Assembly: GCA_009746045.1 (NCBI GenBank)
Contig: RPFO01000041.1
Span: 8,778,348 to 8,842,347 of the forward strand
Reading direction: 5' to 3'
Source of the DNA: Mesostigma viride
Taxonomy: Eukaryota > Streptophyta > Mesostigmatophyceae > Mesostigmatales > Mesostigmataceae
Length of the DNA: 64,000 bases
Shown: piece after piece, positions 46,073-54,900 of the stretch
How positions within the stretch are numbered: the stretch's first letter is position 1
Layout: every line of letters starts with the position of its first letter
Made by a program: the position numbers and the translations under genes
Notes under the pieces: generated by a model
Told to the model about the DNA's origin: nothing
The model's database searches: none
The model's input: the letters and a program-made list of their open reading frames with translations, nothing else

Positions 46073-46939
46073 ATGGACGAGATACATCATTCCATGGCTA
46101 CCGAGGAGATCGCCGCGGAGGTCGAGATCCACCCGATCGTGAAGGCGCTGTTGAGCGTGAAGGCGGCCCCGCAGGGCTCCAAGGAGTGGCACGACACGCG
46201 CGACAAGATGCTGACGGCCTCGGACGTCGCCGCCGCCATCGGGGCGAACCCGTACCAGAGCCCCGCGAAACTATTGCGCAAGAAACTGGGCGACGATCGG
46301 TTCGTGTTCAAGGGCAACGCGGCGACGAGACACGGCAACGAGAACGAGGAGGTGGCGGCCCAGGAGTACGAGCGCCGTACGGGGCACAAGTGCTACCAGT
46401 TCGGTCTCATCCCCCACCCGCTCCACACGTGGCTTGGGGGCAGCCCGGACCGCATCACGTCCGACGGGATCCTGGTGGAGATCAAGTGCCCGCTGCGGCG
46501 TGAGATCAAGCACGAGATCCCGTCCTATTACTTGCCCCAGGTGCAGGTGCTGCTGGAGATCACCAACCTGGAGACGTGCCATTTCGTGCAGTTCCGCCCG
46601 GCGTCCACATGGAACGAGATGGAGCTGGACATCCTGGAGATCAGGCGGGACCGCGGGTGGTTCCGCAGCAAGCTCCCGATAATGCAGAAGTTCCGCGAGA
46701 CGTGGGTGGAGGCCGCCGAGAACGGCGGGCTCAGTTACTTAGACAGGGGCGTGTTCGGCAACCCCAGCGGGTCGTCGGGTAGCGACGAGGACGCGCCGTC
46801 CAAGCGCAGGAAGACCACGGAGGTGGAGCTCGACGCGCCGTTTTTGTTCTTGGAGTCCAAGAGGGCCGTCCCGACTCCGCCTCACCACCCGGTGATCCCC
46901 GCAGCGACCCTCAGCGAGCCCGTGGCCGCTCTTAATTGA
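46073..46939 (+). CDS. YqaJ-type viral recombinase/exonuclease
   Basis: From ATG 46073 or 46094 (MATEEIAAEVEIHPI). The family motifs are clear: QGSKEWHDTRDKMLTASDVA, HGNENEEVA, LGGSPDRI with the catalytic D, and ILVEIKCPL with E-x-K. The C-terminal 70 residues are disordered. YqaJ/lambda-exonuclease proteins degrade one strand to start recombination, so with the resolvase 33 bp upstream it forms a likely recombination pair. Confidence 0.88.
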   Translation: MDEIHHSMATEEIAAEVEIHPIVKALLSVKAAPQGSKEWHDTRDKMLTASDVAAAIGANPYQSPAKLLRKKLGDDRFVFKGNAATRHGNENEEVAAQEYERRTGHKCYQFGLIPHPLHTWLGGSPDRITSDGILVEIKCPLRREIKHEIPSYYLPQVQVLLEITNLETCHFVQFRPASTWNEMELDILEIRRDRGWFRSKLPIMQKFRETWVEAAENGGLSYLDRGVFGNPSGSSGSDEDAPSKRRKTTEVELDAPFLFLESKRAVPTPPHHPVIPAATLSEPVAALN

Positions 46940-47001
46940 TTCAATAATAAAATGTCTGTTGATTAACAAATCCGGTGCTCGCTTACAGCGGGAAAAAGAT
47001 A

Positions 47002-47767
47002 ATGGCGGGCACTGGTATACTAGACGGAACCATGGCGGCGGCGGGCAGCGGCAAGTACATGAACGTGAAGGTGGGCCAGGCGGTGGTGCTGACGGAGGAG
47101 CAGCACAAGGCGTTCCAGGAGACCGGGGTGATGCCCACCACGGCGGATGGGGGGCGAGTCCGATCCCGGTGTCCTCCCCCTACTCGGCGACGGACCCGCC
47201 CAGCCCCCGCACGCCGCCAGCTGAGAGTGACAAGGAGGCCCCCCCCGAGGCGCCCGGCGCTCCCGTGAAGCCCGCGAAGGAGGTGCAGGCGACGGCGGAT
47301 CCGCCCCACCTGCACGTGGACGGCCAGCGGTTCGCGGTCGTGAGCATGGTGGTGCCCCCCCTCAGCAACCACATGGCGCTGAAGGTGCGCGGGGTGTTCG
47401 CGGACGAGGAGAAGGCGGGCGAGCACGCGCGGGAGCTGATGAAGGCCGACCCGAATTTTGACATCTACGTGGTGAGCATGTACAACTGGCTGGTGCTGCC
47501 CCTCCCGGACGACCTGCGCGGGGACGTCAAGCACGAGTACGTGGACGACCGTCTGGGCAAGATCATGGGCGGTACCACTCCGAGCGGGAGAAGTTCAAGC
47601 GGTTCAACGAGCAGCGGGCGCTGGCGACCAAGGAGGCGGGCCAGGCGGGCGAGGCGGGCGAGGTGCAGGCGGACGTGGCCGTGCCGACGGAGGTGCGCCT
47701 GGAGGCGCCGCCGGACGAGGTGGTGGGGTCCTCGTCGGCGCTCACGCTACCAACATCGACTGATTGA
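47002..47767 (+). CDS. conserved giant-virus protein, DUF5832-like (two frameshifts)
   Basis: The first frame (MAGTGILDGTMAAAGSGKYM) changes at a G6 run near 47150. The middle frame carries HVDGQRFAVVSMVVPPL, LKVRGVFADEEKAGEHAREL and FDIYVVSMYNWLVLP, the pattern I recall for DUF5832 (VRGVF-EEA-HA, D-FD-YV). A second shift near 47570 leads to YHSEREKFKRFNEQRALATK and the stop at 47767. The original length is about 255 residues. No catalytic residues are known for this family. Confidence 0.6.
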
Positions 47768-48045
47768 AGCCGCCGCCCATCGATCGGCCCGCGCTGACGC
47801 TCCCCCCACGTCTCCCAAATCGTACGGGGCCGACGGGGCGAAGGAGACGGGGGCGGCGTAGTAGGCCGCGGTGGACGGGCCGCGGCGGGAGCGCCGCCAG
47901 ACCATGTACCCCCGATGGCGATGGCGACTATCGACAGGATGATCACGAGGTTCTTCAAAGGCAGCGCGGAATCGTTTCCGTCTCGCCGCCTCCTCTCGTT
48001 GTTGTTGTTCGCGTGGAATTGGCTTCCGTTGAACTGGACCGCCAT
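47747..48045 (-). CDS. single-pass membrane protein (frameshifted)
   Basis: It starts at ATG 48045 (MAVQFNGSQFHANNNNERRR), followed by a membrane span (LKNLVIILSIVAIAIGG). A G5 run near 47915 changes the frame; the second frame ends in SISRCW at 47747. About 98 residues. It overlaps the 3' end of the DUF5832-like gene by about 20 bp. Confidence 0.45.
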
Positions 48046-48122
48046 GGTGTATAACTAATAATGTCAATAAAATTCTTACATCAACCTGATACGAATAAAA
48101 AATGTGAGCAATCTTGTGAGGA

Positions 48123-49292
48123 ATGAAGATTAGGCCATTGTCTGTCCACGAGACCCGGATTGTTCCTGTTTATTACAACTCGGCCAGAGAGACGTATGTC
48201 TCGGAGCGGGAAGAGTTGGAACCACGAAAGACAAACGTCGATCTGCCGATTGCCGCTTACGTAAACGAGAAGTCGATTTCTCAGGTCGCAAAAGAGCTTT
48301 TTTCCGGAAACTCCCCGGCAGACGTGATTACGCGTAACCGGTTGCGACTGGCCATTGAGTGGGCAGACGCCTTGACCAACCCTGGATCGAAACTGTTCAT
48401 CAAAGACGCGGCGATGAAAAGGGACGTCGCGGCTAGACCCATACCCCTGTCTAAAAGATACTTCAGCGAACAGAAAGTTCTAAAACACGACGAGGTGAAG
48501 GAGTTGATACCGGCGGAGGCGCGGTCGGCGCTGTTGGACCCGGATATAAACAGATTGCTGAAAATACGGGCAATGCTAGCTGACCGCAGCAACATGTTGA
48601 CTGCGTTGGGGTACATCAACGTCGGAGAGGGTAAGTGGGGTCGACTTCATGGTATGGCGCGACACGAGTCCGGTAGGGAGATGACTCCACTAAGCATTCA
48701 ATACACTAAAAAACAACTTGAAGATCTCGAGAGGTCTATCAAGGAGGAGATGGGTCGCGCAATAGTCAGCAAGATGACGAAGCGCATGGACGTGATTGAT
48801 AACAGTCTCGAGAGTGTCCAATCGCGGATCCAAGACGAGATGACGCAACCCGAAGAGAAACGCAACAAGACGAGACTGGACCGGTTGCGCCGACAAGAGG
48901 CTGAACTTCTCCTACAGGAGAAGGACGAGATAGCCCACCAAAAGCGGATGTGGGAGGCACGGGCCCCGGTACACATTCCTCAACTTGCATCTTATTTGAC
49001 GCATGGGAGAGAGAGTGAGAAGATGCGCGATCGAAAGGTAGACACGTACAAAGTGATCAACGAGGACCTAGGACTGCTTCAGAAGAAGCCGAAACAAAAG
49101 GCACGTGGTCCGATGCCGACCCGCAGATCGGGCCGGACGCAGCACGTGCCCGGGGAGATGTTCGATTTCGAAGAGGCCGGGAGGAAGGCCGAGAGGAAGG
49201 CCGCGAAGAAGAAGGGGTCGGACGGGGCCGGTCCGTCCCACCAGGTCGAGGCGCGGCGGTACCGCAAGAGGCGCGCGGCCACGAGGAGGTAG
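48123..49292 (+). CDS. coiled-coil protein, unknown
   Basis: 389 residues, intact. The N-terminal half (MKIRPLSVHETRIVPVYYNS) is globular; residues about 190-290 form a strong charged coiled coil (KKQLEDLERSIKEEMGRAIV); the C-terminus is basic and disordered (RKAERKAAKKKGSDGAG, ending RRAATRR). The coding region is less GC-rich than its surroundings up to about 49100. No family was recognised. Confidence 0.55.
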   Translation: MKIRPLSVHETRIVPVYYNSARETYVSEREELEPRKTNVDLPIAAYVNEKSISQVAKELFSGNSPADVITRNRLRLAIEWADALTNPGSKLFIKDAAMKRDVAARPIPLSKRYFSEQKVLKHDEVKELIPAEARSALLDPDINRLLKIRAMLADRSNMLTALGYINVGEGKWGRLHGMARHESGREMTPLSIQYTKKQLEDLERSIKEEMGRAIVSKMTKRMDVIDNSLESVQSRIQDEMTQPEEKRNKTRLDRLRRQEAELLLQEKDEIAHQKRMWEARAPVHIPQLASYLTHGRESEKMRDRKVDTYKVINEDLGLLQKKPKQKARGPMPTRRSGRTQHVPGEMFDFEEAGRKAERKAAKKKGSDGAGPSHQVEARRYRKRRAATRR

Positions 49293-49296
49293 GCGA

Positions 49297-50014
49297 CTAT
49301 CCGCGACCAAACATGCGCCCGAAGAACCCCGTGCCGGACGCCTTTCCGCGCCCCCTCGCCTGGGTCCGAGGCAAAGCCCGCGGTGCATTCCTGGCGGCCT
49401 CGATCTGCGCCCAGGCAGCCGCGTCCTCCTCGCGCGCACGGTCGTCGATGTACGGCGGCGGATCAGGCAATGCCCTCATCATGTCTTGCATGATCATCAT
49501 CGACCTCTCTCTTTCCGGTTGCCTATCAACCGGGGGTGGTGCCCCCCAAGGGAGCTGTACCGTCACGTACTGCTCGATGTTTGGTAGCGTCTTTCTTTCC
49601 ACCTTGGGGGCGGGAGGCGGTGGAGCCGCGCTCTTCTGGGCGCTTTCCCGTGCGACGATGCGCCTCTTCAATTCCGCGAAGGTATTTTGGGTGAACGGTT
49701 GGCTTCTGAACCACTCTAGGTCCTCCAAGCTCGGTCTGTCCCCCAACTTGCCATATTCGTACCATATCACGTCGGACGCGTCCGATTCTGGAACGAGAAC
49801 CTCGTCAAGATCTGTGGGCATCACTACTTGTGCGTTGATTTCATCCATGAACTCGTCCAAAGAGTCCGCATCGGCGACATCGTCGGCGCGCATCCTGTGC
49901 GGCATCGGCGGCACGCGGCGGCTCTTATTACTCGAATGCACCTTACACTTCCTGACCCGCCCCTTGGTCGCGTTCGAGCACCGCACCCCGCGTTTCGTGA
50001 GCGCTGCACCTCAT
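49297..50014 (-). CDS. zinc-motif protein of the CxAxT family (one frameshift)
   Basis: ATG 50014 gives MRCSAHETRG; one nucleotide near 49990 (a G4/C4 run) joins it to VRCSNATKGRVRKCKVHSS, which completes the C, RC, C-x-VH pattern of the paralog family. The remaining 220 residues are acidic then proline-rich (WYEYGKLGDRPSLEDLEWFR) and end FFGRMFGRG. Without the shift the frame has only a GTG start. It ends 5 bp from the convergent coiled-coil gene. Confidence 0.5.
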
Positions 50015-50183
50015 TTACCGTCCTGATAGAAAATAAAATGTAATACAATCGATTGTGGCCATGAGCGAGGATCCGTACGCGGACCTCTTCGCACGAGGAT
50101 TCGCGGGCAATTTATCCGCCCTCGCGGTCCTCAATATCTGCAGATGGGTGAATCGTTGGTTGGCGTCACGTTTGGGCGGTGAG

Positions 50184-50256
50184 TGTTCTGGACGGGATTC
50201 GGACCCGCAACCTCTGGCTCATAAGGCCAGCGCTCTACCGGTTGAGCTACCAGAAC
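50184..50256 (-). tRNA. tRNA-Ile (anticodon UAU)
   Basis: On the minus strand a full cloverleaf is present: acceptor GTTCTGG/CCAGAAC, D stem GCTC/GAGC, anticodon stem CTGGC/GCCAG with loop CTTATGA (anticodon TAT), and T arm GCGGG-TTCGAAT-CCCGT with one G-T pair. It is 73 nt including the discriminator A, with no intron and no encoded CCA. The TAT anticodon reads AUA, a rare codon in GC-rich genes. It could serve the virus or be host-derived. Confidence 0.9.
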
Positions 50257-50279
50257 GTATGGGGGGTTAGAATAGCGGG

Positions 50280-50301
50280 TAGCCCTCACATCTGAGGGCT
50301 A
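50280..50301. other. short perfect hairpin
   Basis: TAGCCCTCA-CATC-TGAGGGCTA: a 9-bp perfect stem with a 4-nt loop, 24 bp from the 5' end of the tRNA gene. It may be a processing or termination signal, or a remnant. No gene lies in 50257-50405. Confidence 0.4.
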
Positions 50302-50405
50302 TGCTGGTGAGGTCGTGTCAACCACAAAAACAGGCCCAGTCGATGAACGCGGAGTCAATGCGCTTAAAACAACAACTTTTTTATGTCGCATAATACCAAA
50401 CGACA

Positions 50406-50872
50406 ATGGCTCTTAACACCGTCTCGACCCCTTTCACACATGTCTTATTCAACTTAGTATCGGAAAATGACAACTTTTGGATATTCAAATTAAAGCCCAC
50501 TGCACTCTTCCAAGTAGATTCCAACATGGAAATCAAGGTTCGCAAATCCGATCGCATGATCCACGGACAGGATCTGACAGCGGCATCGTCGAATGGACAG
50601 AAGCGTTTTGAAAGCTGGTTCCGACTTGACAGCTCAAAAGCCTACCTCGCGGCTCTGGAGAGGTCAACACGTTTCAGTGTTGACCCCGACAACACAGCGC
50701 CACCGGTTTTCGACATAGTGAAGACAGGTGTCAATGAGAACCGATGGAGGGCGCCACGGACGCGGCGGTCCTCAAGAGGAACAGACAGGACATGAAAGAC
50801 GACCTGCTCCTGACCCGCCCCCTGAACCATGCCAGATTCGAACGGGGCGGGGCGAAGCGGATCAAGTGCTGA
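50406..50872 (+). CDS. unknown protein (one frameshift)
   Basis: ATG 50406 (MALNTVSTPFTHVLFNLVSE) encodes a beta-rich N-terminal domain (FWIFKLKPTALFQVDSNMEI). Near 50740 the frame moves so that the likely true C-terminus is DAAVLKRNRQDMKDDLLLTR followed by a basic KRIKC end at 50872. About 155 residues. The 5' part is AT-richer than neighbours. No family was recognised. Confidence 0.45.
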
Positions 50873-50936
50873 GAATCTGATTATACAGCGAACAAAGATT
50901 ATTTATTCCCATCGTTAAGCGCGCCCACTATACTAT

Positions 50937-51920
50937 TCATGCACTCTTGATCCTCTTGGCCTGCGCCTCCCGGTGCTGTTCCATGAGGCGCTTGTTCTCG
51001 TTCACGACGGCCTGCTCTCTCTTCCCGGCGATGCTGTCGTAGTACCCCATCTGCCTGAGACCCGGGGCGATGGAGTTGCGGATCTGCACGGCGCTGGCCA
51101 CGGGGTCGCGGCCGGCCTTCACGTTCTCGGCCTGCTGGATGTTGAAGAAGCTCGTCAGGTGGTTCATCTTGTCGGTGAAGGTGTCGCGGGTGAGCTGGCT
51201 GGGCTTGGTCAGCCCCTGCGACTTGCGGTAGTCCGCGGTGCAGGCGTAACCAGTCACGAGCTCGTTGGCCAGGTTGTTGACCGCGGCGTAGTCGCTCCTC
51301 TTGGCGTCCTTTTTGTTGTCGTGGAGGCTTTTCATGGCGGCCTTGGTCGACTCGCACGACTGGATCCGGGGTTCTTTGTCCAGATTGGCGTCCCGGGCGT
51401 CGGCGCGGGCGTATATCTCATCCGCCAAGGACCTGTCTCCGTCCAAGTAGCGCTCGATGAAGTCGGCCATATGCTGGCGGAAGGCGTCGGCGCGGCGCCC
51501 AGGGAGCACCATTACGATCTGGACAAGCACATTCCTGGTCGCCACAGGGGTTGCCCGCTGCCCCTTACCGGGAAAAGTAAACTCCGGACAATTTGTCCGG
51601 AGTTCCGAATGCTCCTTCTCAAGCCTCGCCCAGTATCTCAGCGCACTGTTCTTGGAGTCACTGGCGAACGTCCCATTCTCGTCCATGAAGCAAATCACCC
51701 TCACGAGGTCGATGACCGACGCGAGGCCGTCGGGCGTGACGCGGATCTTGCCCGCGAAGATGTCCGCCCCGCTCGGCCCGTCGGCGCGCACCGGGGCGAG
51801 GTACGACTGCAGCGCGCTCCTGGGGGGCTTGGGCGCGTCCGCGGCGTCCGCTGCGCCACTCGTTTCGGGGGCGGGGGTGTCCGCGCCGTCCGCGCGCGTC
51901 TCGGGCGTGGCTGTGGCCAT
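50937..51920 (-). CDS. BRO/KilA-N-like DNA-binding paralog B
   Basis: 327 residues, MATATPETRADGADTPAPET. The N-terminal 55 residues are a disordered alanine/proline leader absent from paralog A (34463-35311). The shared core begins FAGKIRVTPDGLASVIDLV, then ICFMDENGTFASDSKNSALR (cf. paralog A), PGKGQRATPV, VMVLPGRRADAF, ERYLDGDRSLADEI, RADARD and SCESTK. The C-terminal half is helical. The pair implies duplication within the virus. DNA binding is inferred from the BRO/KilA-like look only. Confidence 0.55.
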   Translation of the reverse strand: MATATPETRADGADTPAPETSGAADAADAPKPPRSALQSYLAPVRADGPSGADIFAGKIRVTPDGLASVIDLVRVICFMDENGTFASDSKNSALRYWARLEKEHSELRTNCPEFTFPGKGQRATPVATRNVLVQIVMVLPGRRADAFRQHMADFIERYLDGDRSLADEIYARADARDANLDKEPRIQSCESTKAAMKSLHDNKKDAKRSDYAAVNNLANELVTGYACTADYRKSQGLTKPSQLTRDTFTDKMNHLTSFFNIQQAENVKAGRDPVASAVQIRNSIAPGLRQMGYYDSIAGKREQAVVNENKRLMEQHREAQAKRIKSA

Positions 51921-51960
51921 GTCGCGGATGGGGGGCGGAGGGCGTCTCGGTATTTATGGA

Positions 51961-54900
51961 TTACGCGGGGGGTGTGGCGGGAGTGCCCCACTTTTCCGAG
52001 AGGTAGATGCGGATCTGTTCGAGCTCGGCCGCGGTCTTGGCGGTGCTGTAGATCAGGATCTCGCCGGTCCATCCGTCCCAGTTACGACTGCTCCAATCTA
52101 TATCTGCGCCCACACACAGCCTTCCGCTCACCTGTTCGAGAGTACCGACGTACGCCCCACCATCTTTACCGTCAAATCTGGTAATGGACGTTTTTGGCGT
52201 GCTTCCTAGGTCGCACGACAGCGCCAGCACGTGCGCCCGGCCATCGTAAAACTCGGCATTCGTGCAGATTGGTTGAACGGCCCCGTTCATACCCAAAATC
52301 GCATAAAACTTGTAATCGTCGCAGTTGTTGCATATGCCCAGTCCGTAATCACTTTGAGCACCGACAACGAGGCCTTTCGCGGAAATTCCCGAATTTCTAG
52401 GGTAAACACTCGGGGTGTTTGATTTTGCGACGACGATCAAGGTGTTTTGCGGACGACCCCAGAAACCCCCGTTGCTCTGGAGACCGTTACGCAAACTGTA
52501 ACTGAATTGAAGAGACCGCTTAGAGTTTAAGCTAGTGTTGTCGATGGTCGGCGCGTTGGTGGTGCCGCAAAGTAAGTGCTGGGTCCCCTTCTTGTCTTTC
52601 ATGCCCCTCACTGAAGTCGTGGCGAGCGTGGTAAAATTGGTGTCGCTGTACAGCGTCGACGAGTCCGTGGGATCGTACCACGCGTACAGGGACGAGTCGG
52701 TGGCGGGGTTGTATGGCGTATAGGTGAACGAAAGCGAGTTCGAAGCCGAGTTGCCGGTCCCGAACACCGCGTCTGTCACGGCCCCTGCGCCGACGCTGAA
52801 GGACGTGGCGGAATTGGCCGTCGTCGCCGTCACGTTGAACGTGTACGACGCCCCGCTGCCGACCAAATTGGAGGCGGTCCCGTTTGTCACCGTGATGTCG
52901 CCCAACGCGAAACCGGTCACCGCTCGACTGAAAGTCGCCGTCGCGGATATGAAACTCCAGGCGGAAGTGGACCCCGCGGACGTTGACAGCGTGACGGTGG
53001 GCTGAGGGGCATACGTGAATGACAGCTGGTTCGCGACAATGTTGAGCTTTCCGGACGCGGTCGACGCCGCGCCGGCCGCCACGTCCACGGTCGTGGGCGA
53101 GTAGGCGGTCGTGGGCGTGACCGTGATCGTGTACGTGGTTCCGCTGCCCGAGAAAGCCGTGACGGACCCGTTGGTCACCGCGACGTCCCCGGACGCGAAA
53201 TCCGCGACGGATTCGGAGAAGGTGGCGGTCACGGAGACGGGGCTGGTCGTCGGGGTCGTGGTGGAAGTGGTCAGGCCGACGGTGAGACGAATCGTCGGCG
53301 GAGTGCCCCACTTGTTCACGAGGTATCCGCGGATCAGCTCCAACTCGGCGGAGGTCTTGGCGGTGTTGTAGATGAGGATCTCGCCGATCCATCCGTCGAA
53401 GGCGCGGACCGCGTTAGTCGTATCGCCGCCAACTGCGAGATTGCCGGTGAACGTTACGGGATCTGACCCGCCAGCCGCGGCTGCGGTACGCCCGTCGAAT
53501 CCGGTTGTGAAAGTGTTCAATACCGTGTCCACCGAAAGCGCGAGGACGTGCTGCGTGTTGTCGAATAAACCAGGTCTCGATGCCATCGTGACGTATATCT
53601 GGGTTGACCCAGGACCCGTTGTCGCGGCTATGACTTCACGCGCCGTCACCTGGTACACGAATCGATTCGACCTGTTCGCGGTACTCCCAATCATATAGCC
53701 TCTGATGACGTCCGTGGCACCGGGGTTGTTGGTGTCGGGGTAGGTAGCGCTAGTCAGCTGTTTTGCGACTATCACCATGCACGACTGGGTCCCGATAGAT
53801 CCCCAGAAGGTGGAGGACGAGGTCAAAAGTCCCGAGCGGCTGTTGATGAAGCGGAGGGACGTCTTCCCGTTGAGCTGGGTGGTGTCCAGAATCGGGGTCA
53901 GTGCGGAATTGGACTGGGACACGTGATATCCCGAGGCCAGGTTCTTCTTGTCGTTCATCCGCAGCACGTTCCCGCCAGCGGTGCTCTGGACGGCGGTCCC
54001 CGTCGTGTCGCTGAACAGGGTGGTGGCGTCCGACGGGTCGTACCACGCGTACACGGCGGGGTCTGTTGCCGGGTTGTAATAGTACGTGAACGACAAAGTG
54101 TTGGAGGCCGTGTTTCCGACCCCCGACGTTGCGCTCGTCACGGTGCCCGCGTCCACGCTTACCGTCGTCGCGAAGTCCGACATGGTAGGGGTCACATCGA
54201 ATGTGTACGTGGCGCCGCTTCCCGAAAGGTTGGAAGCGGTCCCGTTGGTGACGGCGATGTCGCCCAACGCGAACCCGGTGACCGACGTGATGAAGGTGGC
54301 CGTCACGGGGTAACTGAACCCCGTCGGGGTTCCCAGCGCGAGAGTCACCGTCGGAGCTGGCGAGTACGTGAAGGACAGGGTGGAGGAGGCCGTGTTGCCT
54401 ACCGCGGCTCCGAGCGCGGTGTCGTAGGCGGCGTTCGTGCCCACGGCCACCGTCGTGGCTTGGTAGGCGGTCAGCGCGGTCACGTCGAACGTGTAATCGT
54501 TGCTCAGGAACGGGCCGGCCAGATTAGAGGCCGTCGCGTTGGTGAGGGCGATGTCGCCCAACTCGAACCCGGTGACGGCGGCGCTGAACGTGGCCGTCAC
54601 CTGGACCGGGTTGCCGGTCGGCGTCGAGCTGGCCGTGGTCAGTGTGACGGTGGGCCGCGGCGGCGTGTAGGTGAACGTCAGCTGGTTCGCGACGATGTTG
54701 AGCTTCCCGGACGCCGTCTGGGCCGCGTTGGCAGCCACATCTACGGTCGTGGGGGAGAAGGGGGTGGTGGGCGTGACCGTGATCGTGTACGTGGTTCCGC
54801 TGCCCGAGAAAGCCGTGACGGACCCGTTGGTCACCGCGACGTCCCCGGACGTGAAGTCCGCGACGGATTCGGAGAAGGTGGCGGTCACGGAGACGGGGCT

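Noticed and set aside
50055-50270. 71-codon plus-strand ORF
   Set aside because: It runs antisense through the entire tRNA-Ile gene; the first 40 codons could be real, but no end can be supported.
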